From positions 372,001 through 436,000 of the forward strand of contig LN899469.1 of NCBI GenBank assembly GCA_001458075.1: a stretch of 64,000 nucleotides of DNA, in the 5' to 3' direction. A model generated the notes under the pieces. The model was not told where the DNA came from. It searched no databases and was given only the letters and a program-made list of their open reading frames with translations. This document shows, one piece after another, positions 30,714 to 39,631 of the stretch. The first letter of the stretch is position 1; each line of letters begins with the position of its first letter. The translations under genes were made by a program, and so were the position numbers. The DNA comes from Idiomarinaceae bacterium HL-53. GTDB lineage: Bacteria; Pseudomonadota; Gammaproteobacteria; Enterobacterales; Alteromonadaceae.

Positions 30714-31231
30714 AAATTCCCCCTCACAGCACTAAACTCAATAGCTTGATTTGAGGGTGTTGTGACCGTGACCACTACGGTTTTATAACGTCGGGGCGTA
30801 ACACTTGAAGGTGCACCCGTAGCATCGCTATAGTACACAGAAACATTTAACTCGAAATTGCTATACACACCACTCACAGAGTCCCCGAGCGCAGATTCGA
30901 TAACTTGGTAACAATTATAATCGTCAACACTATCGAAATTCTCTCTTGCTCCCGTGTTAGGGCAAGCTGGAATAGGCGTGCAAGGATCCACCCCTGCCTC
31001 GTCGCAGCGCAAATCACCTCCAGAGCGATCGCTTGCACTATTAAAACTCTTTCCCATGATCTCGTCTAATAATGAGGTTCCCAATTCTGCCGCGCGGGTT
31101 TGGAAGATGGGTTCTACACTGGTCCTCGCTTGCGGGAAAACAAACGAGGAGAGGATAGTCAGTGCGATACCAAGAATCACGATACCAACCACTATCTCTA
31201 TCAATGTAAATCCACGGGCCTTACTGTTCAT
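30710..31231 (-). CDS. mshD: MshD, minor MSHA pilin-like protein
   Basis: 173 residues. Prepilin leader MNSKARG followed by FTLIEIVVGIVILGIALTIL. Cysteines in DLRCDEAGVDPCTPIPACPN probably form disulfides. First gene of the mshD-mshO-mshP-mshQ run; RBS GAGAGGTAAT before ATG. Divergent from mshC across 78 bases, whereas in Vibrio and Shewanella mshC precedes mshD on the same strand. Confidence 0.88.
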   Translation of the reverse strand: MNSKARGFTLIEIVVGIVILGIALTILSSFVFPQARTSVEPIFQTRAAELGTSLLDEIMGKSFNSASDRSGGDLRCDEAGVDPCTPIPACPNTGARENFDSVDDYNCYQVIESALGDSVSGVYSNFELNVSVYYSDATGAPSSVTPRRYKTVVVTVTTPSNQAIEFSAVRGNF

Positions 31232-31246
31232 ATTACCTCTCAGGTA

Positions 31247-31274
31247 TTGTTATGAGTTCATGTTAAACTAATAT
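31247..31274 (+). promoter_or_regulatory. Predicted promoter of mshC
   Basis: TTGTTA (31247-31252), 16 bases, TAATAT (31269-31274) in the gap between divergent mshD and mshC, about 35 bases before the mshC ATG. It gives mshC a transcription start independent of the main msh operon. Confidence 0.45.
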
Positions 31275-31309
31275 TGAAAATAGGCATAGGACTGAGAGGC
31301 ATGATAAGC

Positions 31310-31768
31310 ATGTTTGGAAGCATTAAAGGTCGAGATAGTGGGTTCACTTTAGTTGAACTCATCATTGTTATTATCATTCTTGGGTTATTGGCAGTGACCG
31401 CCGCTCCACGGTTTTTGACACCTCAAAACGTGCAACCGAGTCTAGTTCTAAGTGAACTTGAAACTTTATTGACGGAGCTCCAAGCAAAAGCTTTAAATGA
31501 TACCGTAGAAGATAACTGCTACGGTCTCTCGATCAGCAGCAATACGCTGATACGCGAGAATTGTCGAACCACCTCCAATGCTGTCGATTTAAAAGGTGTT
31601 ACCATTGCGTTTACTTCGGACGGCAGTCCAGCCACCTTGCCTCTATACTTCAATTCCGTCGGTTGTTTGGGCACATGCGGTAACAAAATTGAGATAAGGC
31701 TCGACGATAACGATTCGACGAGCATATGCGTGCATGAACAAGGTTACATTCAAAAGTCCCCTTGCTAA
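31310..31768 (+). CDS. mshC: MshC, minor MSHA pilin, inverted relative to the msh locus
   Basis: 152 residues from ATG 31310 (GAGAGG ten bases upstream; ATG 31301 lies only one base from it, and a TTG at 31274 is part of the -10). Leader [11 protein letters not shown] then [20 protein letters not shown]. The mature domain with [15 protein letters not shown], a [12 protein letters not shown] cysteine pair and a terminal CVHEQGYI fits MshC of Vibrio and Alteromonas. It lies next to mshD as expected but on the opposite strand, with its own promoter, and ends four bases inside the convergent chemoreceptor gene. Confidence 0.78.
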   Translation: MFGSIKGRDSGFTLVELIIVIIILGLLAVTAAPRFLTPQNVQPSLVLSELETLLTELQAKALNDTVEDNCYGLSISSNTLIRENCRTTSNAVDLKGVTIAFTSDGSPATLPLYFNSVGCLGTCGNKIEIRLDDNDSTSICVHEQGYIQKSPC

Positions 31769-33339
31769 CGATTTGTGCTTGAGAAGCGTCTTACGAGGGA
31801 GTTTAGCTCGTTAATTGTTTCTTCTAAACGCTTTGCGCTCTCAAGTGTCGCGCCAACATTATCATTCGCTCGTCGTGCGCCGTCGGCAATTTCAGTCACC
31901 TGCACGTTAATATGCTCGGCGACATTCGATTGCTCTTCAACGGCAGCCGCCATATTCTGGTTTCCTTCAGCGATGTCGTGAACTGCAATGCGGATTTCTG
32001 AGAGCTCTCTCTCCGTTTCCTGAACCATAGCAACCCCCTGTTCAGCCACCGTCTTTCCTTCTTCCGAAATATGCACAGCATCTTCTGCACGAGATTTAAA
32101 TTCTGAAATGATTTTGTGAATTTTATCGGTGCTATCACGTGTTTTCGACGCCAAAGCGCGAACTTCGTCGGCTACGACGCTAAAACCACGACCATGCTCA
32201 CCCGCTCGCGCAGCCTCAATCGCGGCATTGAGTGCAAGCAAGTTTGTTTGATCCGCTATTTGCGTAATGATATCAGCCGCTTGCCCAATGGTATCAGTAG
32301 ACGATGCAAGCTCGTTTACGGTATCTGCAATGGAGCCAACCGTGTCACTCAAACGATTAATCGCTTGTAGCGCTCTTTGCGCAGTGTCAGCACTTGCATT
32401 CACATTTTTCGATGCTGCATCGGAGCGCTCAGCATTTACTTCTACATTGTCTGCAACTTCTTGAATCGACGTACTCATTTCATGAATGGCTGAGGCCGCC
32501 GTTTGAGTTGCTTGGCTTTGTCGTTGAATCAGTTGACTACTCTCTTCTGCTTGTTCACGCGACTCTGTGACGCGACTATAGAGTTTTTCAGTGGCATCTT
32601 GAATACGCGTGACCGCCGTTCTATTTCGCGCGGTTTCGCTTCGAATCATGAGCTCAACAACCGATTTCGCCCCCACAGACTCTGAATAGGTTTGTGCGAC
32701 CAAGTCATTTTTAAAGCCATCCGGCATGAGCGTTTCTAAGTTTTGCCACATACGCTCATTCATAACACTGCCACTGATCAATGCAACCAGCGCTGTAATT
32801 AGAATTAAACTCGCGGCAGCACTGCCCCAAACTAAACCGCCAACCACGGCAGCGATGATTGCGGGTACCCAAATAGAGGCATGGCTTGCTAAAAATGTTT
32901 TAATCTCCTGCCTGCGACTCACCGGTCTTTTTCCCGCTCGCATCCGCGCGTACACGCGCTCTGCCATTCGCTTCTGGTTTTCTTCAGGCAGGACACGCAC
33001 TGACTCAAACCCAACCATTTCACTGCCCTGATAAATAGGAGTTACGTACGCACTTACCCAATAGTAATCACCATTCTTTCGACGATTCTTGATTAGACCC
33101 ATCCATGGCTTACCGCTTTTAATCGTACGCCACATATTTTCGTATACAGCGGGTGGCATATCTGGGTGGCGCACTAAATTATGAGGAGAGTCCATTAATT
33201 CTTCAGAGGTGAATCCACTCACCTCTTGGAATGGATGGTTGAAATAAGTAATTTTGCCACGTAAGTCGGTGGCAGAAATGAGGCGTTGATGGCTTGGAAA
33301 CTTATATTCCTTTTTTGTTACCGGTTGATTATTGCGCAT
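31765..33339 (-). CDS. Aer-like PAS-domain chemoreceptor (methyl-accepting chemotaxis protein)
   Basis: 524 residues; RBS GGAGGAGAG. An N-terminal PAS domain (about 20-125; [39 protein letters not shown]) of the Aer type that may bind FAD, then two close membrane helices (about 155-205) without a periplasmic domain, then the MCP signalling hairpin with the highly conserved tip [18 protein letters not shown]. It probably senses redox or oxygen from inside the cell and controls CheA. No C-terminal NWETF-type pentapeptide is present. It is convergent with mshC and lies in the 8-kb segment that splits the msh genes. Confidence 0.9.
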   Translation of the reverse strand: MRNNQPVTKKEYKFPSHQRLISATDLRGKITYFNHPFQEVSGFTSEELMDSPHNLVRHPDMPPAVYENMWRTIKSGKPWMGLIKNRRKNGDYYWVSAYVTPIYQGSEMVGFESVRVLPEENQKRMAERVYARMRAGKRPVSRRQEIKTFLASHASIWVPAIIAAVVGGLVWGSAAASLILITALVALISGSVMNERMWQNLETLMPDGFKNDLVAQTYSESVGAKSVVELMIRSETARNRTAVTRIQDATEKLYSRVTESREQAEESSQLIQRQSQATQTAASAIHEMSTSIQEVADNVEVNAERSDAASKNVNASADTAQRALQAINRLSDTVGSIADTVNELASSTDTIGQAADIITQIADQTNLLALNAAIEAARAGEHGRGFSVVADEVRALASKTRDSTDKIHKIISEFKSRAEDAVHISEEGKTVAEQGVAMVQETERELSEIRIAVHDIAEGNQNMAAAVEEQSNVAEHINVQVTEIADGARRANDNVGATLESAKRLEETINELNSLVRRFSSTNR

Positions 33340-33459
33340 AGAACTCTCCTCCTTAAACGCAGTTCAACGATACATTGAGATCATTTACTAAAGCATAGTA
33401 GTACAACTATCGGCATAGTAAGCGAGTTCTGAAGCTTTAAATAAACCGAGTGGCCAGAT

Positions 33460-34122
33460 TCATAAACTCTGTTGACAAAGCGCAAGCGTTCGCGAAATTT
33501 CCTTTGTGAGCAGCGGAATGGCACACTTTTTGAGCAGAGACAGGCGCTGATCGCGATCTTGTGGGCGTGTCACATGAATTGCGGTTGCCCCCTCTACCGT
33601 AGCAGCCAGGAAGTATACTGCAGACATAAATTCCGCCCGATGAGGGTTGTGTGCTTGAATGCCCATTGCTTCAGCGAATGCCTCAGCTGTATCGTCATAG
33701 AGCCGATGCATCGCTCGCGCCACTTGCTCATTCTGATTCGAAAGTGCCCAAAGTTCAGGAATCAAGCGAGACGTTTTATCAGTCACCGCATCATCAATAA
33801 GCCACTCAATAATGGCCTGAATTCCATGCTCGTCTATGGTGTCTAGCTTTTGATAATGGTTCCAGAATGCATCTGAATACTCACTAATGAGCGACTCCAC
33901 AAGCGCTAAGACTAGCTCTTCACGATTTGGAAAGTAGTAGGTTAAATTCCCTTGCGACATTTTGGCTTGCTTGGCAACTCTCGGCGTTGAGAATTTCACA
34001 AAGCCATGTTCCATCAACACAACTTTCGCAGCATCAATGATTTTTTCACGAGTTTTCTCGCCGCCTTTGGTTAACTTATGTTTGCGCGTAGTATTTGCTA
34101 GCTTCGTCACAGGTTGGTCCAT
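33460..34122 (-). CDS. TetR-family transcriptional regulator
   Basis: 220 residues from ATG 34122 (a TTG at 34134 is the other option; neither has a clear Shine-Dalgarno). HTH region (about residues 22-68): TREKIIDAAKVVLMEHGFVK, then FSTPRVAKQAKMSQGNLTYYF. The C-terminal domain has no recognisable ligand class. It has no obvious partner gene: the neighbours are the chemoreceptor downstream and the small GIN-like gene upstream, both on the same strand. Targets cannot be named. Confidence 0.83.
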   Translation of the reverse strand: MDQPVTKLANTTRKHKLTKGGEKTREKIIDAAKVVLMEHGFVKFSTPRVAKQAKMSQGNLTYYFPNREELVLALVESLISEYSDAFWNHYQKLDTIDEHGIQAIIEWLIDDAVTDKTSRLIPELWALSNQNEQVARAMHRLYDDTAEAFAEAMGIQAHNPHRAEFMSAVYFLAATVEGATAIHVTRPQDRDQRLSLLKKCAIPLLTKEISRTLALCQQSL

Positions 34123-34208
34123 TAATTGTTGCAAAATGTTTCAAAACAAGGGCGAAGAGGATATGCCAAATTTATCTTCATTTCAATTTGTTTACTGTTT
34201 GTTTAGAT

Positions 34209-34382
34209 TTAGCGGTCAGGAACTAAAGTCTCACCATCAACTTGACTCGCCCGTGCATCCCCAGAGCCCTTGCTGACAACTACAAAGTTACCCTTCACGC
34301 CCATCGCAGTGGCATCGCCTGAGCCAATGCTATCGATGGTGACATTTTGCCCCGCATTTCGAATCACTAATATTATGTTCAT
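34209..34382 (-). CDS. Small GIN-domain (DUF2807-like) protein or remnant
   Basis: 57 residues; AAAGGAAG lies five bases before the ATG. The sequence holds two copies of a GSGDA motif about 18 residues apart (VTIDSIGSGDATAMGVKG and VVVSKGSGDARASQVDG) and ends LVPDR. This resembles the last rungs of the beta-helical head-GIN/DUF2807 fold, in which such repeats follow a signal peptide and about 150 more residues that are absent here. It could be a true mini-protein or the 3' remnant of a longer gene that kept a chance start. The good ribosome-binding site argues for translation. Confidence 0.45.
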   Translation of the reverse strand: MNIILVIRNAGQNVTIDSIGSGDATAMGVKGNFVVVSKGSGDARASQVDGETLVPDR

Positions 34383-34494
34383 GGTTCTTCCTTTAATTTC
34401 GAAAATTAACCCCGGCATTTTCGTGTTCATAAGCTTGTGCCATTTCGTGCAAAATTGCCTTATGATTATTGTAAGAATTCTTAAAGGAGCTCGT

Positions 34495-34968
34495 ATGCGT
34501 TTATTAGGAAACATTATCTGGCTTATTCTCGGCGGCTGGGCGTTGTTCTTACTTTATCTAATAGCCGCAATTATTTTTTTTCCTATATTCCTCCCCATCG
34601 CTAGGCTAGCCCTATTTTCACTCTGGCCATTTGGTCAAGACGTTATTAGCAAATCGGAGTTAGAAGAATACAAACGTATCACCAATACTGAGCATGTAGG
34701 CAGCGCCGTACACACTTTCGGACGCTCAGTAGGCACATTACTCAATATCTTGTGGATTCCCGTAGGATTGATACTGGCTGTTATTCACTTCATGGCGTCC
34801 ATTGCGAATATTTTGCTCTTCTTCCTTATTGTGACCATTCCAAACATAGTGGGTCACTGGAAAATGATGGGCGTCGCCATCTTCCCCTTTAACAAGGTAA
34901 TCGTACCCACAGAAATCGCAGAAGAAATTCGCCTGACTTTGAAAAAGAAGCAATTGGGAATTAAATAA
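34495..34968 (+). CDS. yccF: YccF-like inner-membrane protein
   Basis: 157 residues from ATG 34495, preceded by AAAGGAG; the frame is open upstream but that part would encode unrelated sequence. It matches the YccF (DUF307) family: two hydrophobic regions of duplicated design (NIIWLILGGWALFLLYLIAA and NILWIPVGLILAVIHFMASI) with the P-F-x-x-x-x-hydrophobic junctions typical of the family. Function unknown. It lies one base before the MBL-fold lipoprotein, with which it may be co-transcribed. Confidence 0.8.
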   Translation: MRLLGNIIWLILGGWALFLLYLIAAIIFFPIFLPIARLALFSLWPFGQDVISKSELEEYKRITNTEHVGSAVHTFGRSVGTLLNILWIPVGLILAVIHFMASIANILLFFLIVTIPNIVGHWKMMGVAIFPFNKVIVPTEIAEEIRLTLKKKQLGIK

Positions 34969-34969
34969 T

Positions 34970-35848
34970 ATGACCCTTATACGAACGACGCTTCTTAGTT
35001 CCGCAGCTCTCATCCTCTCTGCCTGCGGCTCCACGCAACAGGCTAATAACTTGGAAGTGAAATATGAACATATTCGCAATGCCACCGCGCTGGTTCATTA
35101 CGGGGAGACTGTATTTTTAATTGACCCCATGCTCGCCGACGTAGGCGCGTATCCGGGGATTGGTGGAACTTATAACAGTGAGCTGCGGAATCCCTTAATT
35201 CCTCTCCCTTCATCTGCCTCTGAGATTTTGAGTGAAGTTGATGCTGTGATAGTGACTCACACCCACAACGACCACTGGGATCGTGCAGCACAAGAACAAA
35301 TTCCTAAAAATATGCCTATCTTCACTCAAAATGAAATCGACGCAGAACGCATACGCGGACAGGGTTTTACCAATGTGACGGCGATTGGGAGTCGCGTTAC
35401 TTTTGAAGGTATAGAAATCTATCGCACCGGTGGGCAACATGGCACCGATGCACTCTATGCTATTCCACAGTTCGCCAACGGCTTAGGGCAAGTAATGGGC
35501 GTCGTACTCAAGCAAGAGTCTGCTTTGACTACTTATATTGCAGGAGACACCATATGGCACCCTGAGGTTGAGACCGCGATTACGGCGCATTCCCCGGATC
35601 TCATTGTACTCAACACCGGCAACGCACAATTCGTCGGCTTTGAAAACGATCCGATACTCATGGGCGAAGAAGACCCACAACGGGCACTCACGCTGCAGCC
35701 AAATGCACAAGTCATTGCAGTCCACATGAATGCCCTAAACCACATGCGCCTCACTCGAGAAGAACTCATCGACTATCTACGCTCACAACAACTCGAAGCA
35801 AAGGTAGCGGTTCCCTTAGAAGGTGAAGTGATTAGAACGGCTCAATAG
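34970..35848 (+). CDS. MBL-fold metallo-hydrolase lipoprotein
   Basis: 292 residues. N-terminal lipoprotein signal with lipobox LSAC (Cys at about residue 19), so lipidated and membrane anchored on the periplasmic side. The metallo-beta-lactamase fold is shown by THTHNDHWD (about 99-107), a distal GGQHGTDA histidine, AGDTIWHPE and VHMNALNHMR near the C terminus. Closest in appearance to UlaG-like Lactamase_B_3 hydrolases; the substrate is unknown. The 3' end overlaps the convergent Calx-beta lipoprotein gene by 17 bases. Confidence 0.83.
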   Translation: MTLIRTTLLSSAALILSACGSTQQANNLEVKYEHIRNATALVHYGETVFLIDPMLADVGAYPGIGGTYNSELRNPLIPLPSSASEILSEVDAVIVTHTHNDHWDRAAQEQIPKNMPIFTQNEIDAERIRGQGFTNVTAIGSRVTFEGIEIYRTGGQHGTDALYAIPQFANGLGQVMGVVLKQESALTTYIAGDTIWHPEVETAITAHSPDLIVLNTGNAQFVGFENDPILMGEEDPQRALTLQPNAQVIAVHMNALNHMRLTREELIDYLRSQQLEAKVAVPLEGEVIRTAQ

Positions 35849-38114
35849 TTATCGGGATCACGCGATCTTCCGCTTCAGTCGGCAGAGTCGCGTTCTCTGC
35901 GCTTAGCAAAATAAGCTCAAAGGACACAGCTGCCGCAACCGGTTCGAGATCAAATGCGATCACAATCTCGTTGTCTCCCACTGCAAATTGCGGATCCGTG
36001 TCCACTAAATTGAAGTCTGTACCGGCGACTGCACTGCCATCTCGCGTAGTGACTCGAATCGTTCCAGGTAAGGGAGCTTCGCCTTCGAACGGCAACACAA
36101 TCACTCTCCGTTTGTCTGCCGCTGCATCTTCAGGCGCGATAAGAGTTTCGTTTTCAAGCACCGAGAGATTTGGAATTGCAGGCGTTGCAACCGGGTCTAT
36201 TTGCACTGTAACCGTACGATTTTCGGGCAACTGAATCTCCGAAGCATTTGAAAACTCTAGTTCGAACTCGCGCACTTCATCGCTTGCGACTGGTAATAGC
36301 TCGACATCAATCGCAATCAATTCACTACCGGCAGCGACAAACGCATTCGTCAAATTTACTTCTGAGAAATCAATACCGGAGGCCGCACTGCCATTACGGC
36401 TGCGAACGCTAAGCGCCCCATCCGTTGGTAATGGCATTGAAAAATCAAAATAGAGCGTCACTTGCTCTGCGGCGCCTGCTTGAGGAGTAGGCACACGAAT
36501 TAAACTTGGTGTGAGAACTAAATTAGGTGTCGGCGCCTTCGCACCTGAATCCTCTATATTCACGCCAAACGAGCGATTATCCGGTAAATCCATTCCTTGC
36601 GCATCGTATAACTCAACACGCAAAGATGTATTCGCCGCTTCATTGACCCGCGCAAGTAATGTTAGAGGAATCGCAATTTCTGCACTCCCCGCCGGAGCGC
36701 TGATACGCCCGTCGAAGTCGACATAATGCAGTCCCGCCTTAGCACTTTCCTCAATAAAACTGACACCAACAGAGCCGGCATCAGCTAATCTTTCACTCAA
36801 TACCAAGCGAATTGTCTTCTCATCACTTCCCGAGAGTGGCTCATGAAACGTAACTTCTGAAGGTACTGATAATTGTGGGGTCGACCCAGCGCCCACATTA
36901 CTATTCACTATCTCTATATCGATGGTACGAGTTTCGGGCAAAACCACGCCATCCGATGAGACTAGCTGCAATTCGAAGTTTAAATTTTGGCTCGCTTCTG
37001 CATCATGCAAAAGTTCCAACTCAAGACTAAACTCGCTCGCACCTGCAGCTAAAGTTTGCGTATTTGTACCCGTTGCATCGACCGCATTAAAGTGAGTTCC
37101 AGCCTGTGCCGAACCATCGACCGTGCGCCATGCAATAGTCGCTTCCTCTAACAGGGTTTCAGAAAGCGCAAACACAAGCGGGTAGCTGATTTGACCACGT
37201 TCAGCGGTTGGCATGCGCAAACTCAGCTGTTCTGGTATTAAAAGCTCGGGCGTTGCACTCGCAGATGAGTCTGGATAACTCACCGTCACCTCAACTTCGC
37301 GATTTCCTGGTAAATCAAAGCCGTCTGCCGCCAAGAATTGCAATCGGAAGCTACGATCTTCTGCGTCGGTATCCCCTATCAAGGTAAGAAAGAACGTCAA
37401 TTCATCTGCACCTTGTTCGGCATTACAAACCGAGCCTGAGCAATTCGTGCCTGATATCTCGCCATAATGTTCATTCTCAAGGGCACTTCCAGAAACTGTA
37501 TGGATGGTCACCCCACTGTCTTCAAGTAACGAGTTAGAAAAAGGAATCACTACAGAGAACTCATCACTTCCAGCCGGCGGTGCAATAAAGCTGAGCGACT
37601 CAGGAAGGTTCAACACTGGAACTTCCTGCTCTGAACCGCCCTCCGATTGACCACGCGGTTCAATCGTAATCGTTTGGGAAACACTCGCCCCTAATGTTGC
37701 ATTCGTCGCACCGGTCAGTTCTAGAATGAGCTCTCGCGCAGAGGAACGGCTCTCATCGTTCAACAACTGCAATTGAATTTGTACTTGCCGCTCGCCTTCG
37801 GCAAAGCTCACTGTGCTCCCAGTAACCTCATAATCGCGACCCTCAGTCGCCGTATTAGCCACCAATCGATAACGCACCTCTCCTGCCTCGGGTGCAGGCC
37901 GTGAGAGTGTGACAGCAACCGGAAACACCAGCGTTTCATCTGCAGCCTCAATCGCAACGCTCGACTCTGGCGCAACCGAAGCCTCTGGATAGGGATTATT
38001 AACCCCCCCCGGGAGATCGTCCGGGTGAGTTTCATCACACGCACTCAGTAACAGTAGAGAGAACAAAATTAACGTAGCGTTTAAAATTCGGGAAAGGTAT
38101 GTAGCGTAGTTCAT
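35832..38114 (-). CDS. Calx-beta repeat lipoprotein
   Basis: 760 residues. Lipoprotein signal with lipobox LLSAC (Cys near residue 26). The rest is built from about six tandem Calx-beta-like beta sandwiches, each with a G-S-A-x-x-G-x-x-(F/Y) turn: TATEGRDY, GSALENEHY, GSAQAGTHF, ESAKAGLHY, GSAASGIDF and GSAVAGTDF. These are calcium-binding adhesion-type modules; the acidic composition fits. It has no recognisable catalytic domain. It lies in the accessory segment between mshA and mshD and may be a surface adhesion or matrix protein. Confidence 0.75.
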   Translation of the reverse strand: MNYATYLSRILNATLILFSLLLLSACDETHPDDLPGGVNNPYPEASVAPESSVAIEAADETLVFPVAVTLSRPAPEAGEVRYRLVANTATEGRDYEVTGSTVSFAEGERQVQIQLQLLNDESRSSARELILELTGATNATLGASVSQTITIEPRGQSEGGSEQEVPVLNLPESLSFIAPPAGSDEFSVVIPFSNSLLEDSGVTIHTVSGSALENEHYGEISGTNCSGSVCNAEQGADELTFFLTLIGDTDAEDRSFRLQFLAADGFDLPGNREVEVTVSYPDSSASATPELLIPEQLSLRMPTAERGQISYPLVFALSETLLEEATIAWRTVDGSAQAGTHFNAVDATGTNTQTLAAGASEFSLELELLHDAEASQNLNFELQLVSSDGVVLPETRTIDIEIVNSNVGAGSTPQLSVPSEVTFHEPLSGSDEKTIRLVLSERLADAGSVGVSFIEESAKAGLHYVDFDGRISAPAGSAEIAIPLTLLARVNEAANTSLRVELYDAQGMDLPDNRSFGVNIEDSGAKAPTPNLVLTPSLIRVPTPQAGAAEQVTLYFDFSMPLPTDGALSVRSRNGSAASGIDFSEVNLTNAFVAAGSELIAIDVELLPVASDEVREFELEFSNASEIQLPENRTVTVQIDPVATPAIPNLSVLENETLIAPEDAAADKRRVIVLPFEGEAPLPGTIRVTTRDGSAVAGTDFNLVDTDPQFAVGDNEIVIAFDLEPVAAAVSFELILLSAENATLPTEAEDRVIPITIEPF

Positions 38115-38259
38115 TATCCATCTTCCATTTAGGACGAAACATCGAGAGGCTGGCGATTAGCGCGGTTTTGTAAGGCTAAATATCTCACATTGGGAAGCTT
38201 TACCCAATACTTAAATTGTAATAGATGAAGGCGTGATTTCTGGAGAGGAAAAAGAGAAA

Positions 38260-38280
38260 GGTCAGGCGGCACGCCTGACC
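38260..38280 (-). terminator. Intrinsic terminator of the PLDc_N gene
   Basis: Perfect 8-bp stem GGTCAGGC/GCCTGACC with a 5-base loop (38260-38267 and 38273-38280); on the minus strand it is followed by a T-rich stretch (TTTCTCTTTTT). Confidence 0.6.
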
Positions 38281-38300
38281 CTTACAACCAATTGCTAAAT

Positions 38301-38486
38301 TCAGATTCGTTGAGATTTGGGGCCCAAGAGCAACCAAAGAATAAAGCCCAACACAGGTAAGAGGATAATTAACACGATCCAGAGCACCTTGCTCCCCGTT
38401 CCTGCACCACTTTGTACAGTTTTAACAATCGCGTACACATCCAAAATTAAAATTATCAGACCCAGAAATCCACTCAATTCAAACAT
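38301..38486 (-). CDS. PLDc_N-domain small membrane protein
   Basis: 61 residues, two hydrophobic helices separated by a short polar turn (LIILILDVYAIVKTVQSG and VLWIVLIILLPVLGFILWLL), the pattern of the phospholipase D/cardiolipin synthase N-terminal domain found as a free-standing membrane protein. Function unknown. AAGGAT lies before the ATG. Likely a single-gene transcript ending at the hairpin just downstream. Confidence 0.7.
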   Translation of the reverse strand: MFELSGFLGLIILILDVYAIVKTVQSGAGTGSKVLWIVLIILLPVLGFILWLLLGPKSQRI

Positions 38487-38831
38487 CTCCTAAATCCTTG
38501 TCATCGACCCATATCGGTCACTATTAAGCTTAGCGCAAATTATTGATCATGCCACTAAGAGGCGATTCAGGCTTTCGCTTTTGGTTGTGCTCAAATCAAG
38601 AATAACCGATACCCAGCAGACACGCTGCGAGCCATCCATGGGCGCTCTAGACCTGCGGTTGTGCTCATATCAAGAGTAACCTGTACCCAGCAGACACGCT
38701 TCGAGCCATCCATGGGCGCTCCTGTTCCGGCATCCATGCCTCCACAGGGTCTGCTCATGCACAGGTTACCCTTGATTGCGATATCGCTGATTGCATCCCT
38801 TTTACATTAATAGAGGAGCTGAGGAGATAAG
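38487..38831. other. Gene-free gap with a tandem repeat
   Basis: 345 bases between the PLDc_N gene and the decayed antidote gene. No reading frame looks coding. It contains two 65-base direct copies and a partial inverted copy, annotated separately. Confidence 0.6.
38583..38721. repeat. Two tandem 65-bp copies plus a partial inverted copy
   Basis: Copies at 38583-38647 and 38657-38721 (period 74) differ at only a few positions; both contain ACCCAGCAGACACGCT and GAGCCATCCATGGGCGCTC. A shorter inverted match follows at about 38750-38776 (GGTCTGCTCATGCACAGGTT), able to pair with the second copy as a long imperfect hairpin. It may be an intergenic repeat family of this genome; no coding content. 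Confidence 0.75.
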
Positions 38832-39119
38832 TCAGGCTGAAGGCCTAATTGAGATCGCTAAACCAAGTGCGTTGGCGATTTTTGCAACCGTTACAAACGA
38901 AGGGTTACCATCCGCAGAAAGTGCTTTATAAAGCCCTTCTCGAGACAGACCCGTATCTCTGGCAAGTTGGCTCATATTTTTAACGCGCGCAATCACACCC
39001 AAAGCATGAACAATAAGCAAAGGGTCGTGTTTCGCCTCCTCAATACAAGCCTCAAAATACAATTCAATATCTTAAGGACTCTTAAGATGCTCCGCAGAAT
39101 TCCACCGTTTTAATCTCAT
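38832..39119 (-). pseudogene. HigA-type antidote gene with in-frame stop
   Basis: From ATG 39119 the frame reads MRLKRWNSAEHLKSP, then TAA (39074-39072), then DIELYFEACIEEAKHDP and on through an HTH (MSQLARDTGLSREGLYKALS) to ISIRPSA. Apart from the stop at codon 16, where relatives have an acidic residue (GAA to TAA is one change), the whole matches the 'putative addiction module antidote' family in full length. Without read-through only a shortened protein from an internal TTG at about 39062 (76 codons) could form, lacking the N-terminal part. The toxin gene normally just upstream is truncated as well. Confidence 0.8.
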
Positions 39120-39125
39120 TTGTGC

Positions 39126-39215
39126 TTAAACCTCGATATGCTTTGCTAAATTCTTCGCTCTCTCATCTTTTAATGATTTAAACCACTTAATAAAAACCGC
39201 AGTCGTTAAAATCTC
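39126..39215 (-). pseudogene. Remnant of a HigB/RelE-type toxin gene, N-terminal part only
   Basis: Minus-strand frame EILTTAVFIKWFKSLKDERA followed by KNLAKHIEV and a stop, ending seven bases before the antidote ATG. This resembles the first 30 residues of the 'addiction module killer' family (pattern T-x-x-F-x-x-W-x-x-x-L-K-D-x-x-A-K). The remaining two thirds of the toxin are missing and no ATG precedes the fragment. Short match, so moderate confidence. Confidence 0.55.
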
Positions 39216-39606
39216 TTTAGCGCTGTTAACTGTAGTTCTCAGCGAATATTTTATCAACTATGGTTCACAAAATATCCAGGCTACATCTGCAAAGCCTAAC
39301 GTCTCCATTCCTGGTCCTATTCTCATTTCTCGAGACAGAAAGCTTAGGCCAAATTTTAAGAATGAATTTGATATCTGGGTAATTTCAGAGACTACCAATA
39401 CTGTGCCTTGGAACACTCAGGCACGCAGGTCAGGCTGAAGGCCTGACCGTGGCTCCAATGGACATTGGTGTAGCTGAGCACTTGCTTGGTTTGGGGGTTC
39501 GATGCCCCCAAGACAAGCCCGTCGTAAAAATTTATGGGTATATTCCCATGCTAGGGTGCCCCCTCCCGTGGATCAGCACCCGGTTAAAAGTTGTTTTGCA
39601 GGCAAT

Positions 39607-39631
39607 AAAAAGGGGCCGAAGCCCCTTTTTT
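39607..39631 (-). terminator. Intrinsic terminator after mshA
   Basis: GGGGC-TTCG-GCCCC hairpin on the minus strand followed by TTTTT, 17 bases past the mshA stop codon. The A-tract on the other side makes it potentially bidirectional. It would end the main msh operon here and separate it from mshD-O-P-Q. Confidence 0.8.

Noticed and set aside
39294-39352. Possible integron attC site (GCCTAAC...CTTAGGC with inner GTCTC/GAGAC), near a toxin-antitoxin remnant
   Set aside because: The right box reads CTTAGGC and lacks the G of GTTRRRY at the cleavage point, the spacers do not fit, and no integrase or other attC copies are seen.
39450-39520. tRNA-like T-arm GGGGG-TTCGATG-CCCCC
   Set aside because: No acceptor, D or anticodon arms can be built around it; probably a chance hairpin or a very degraded remnant.
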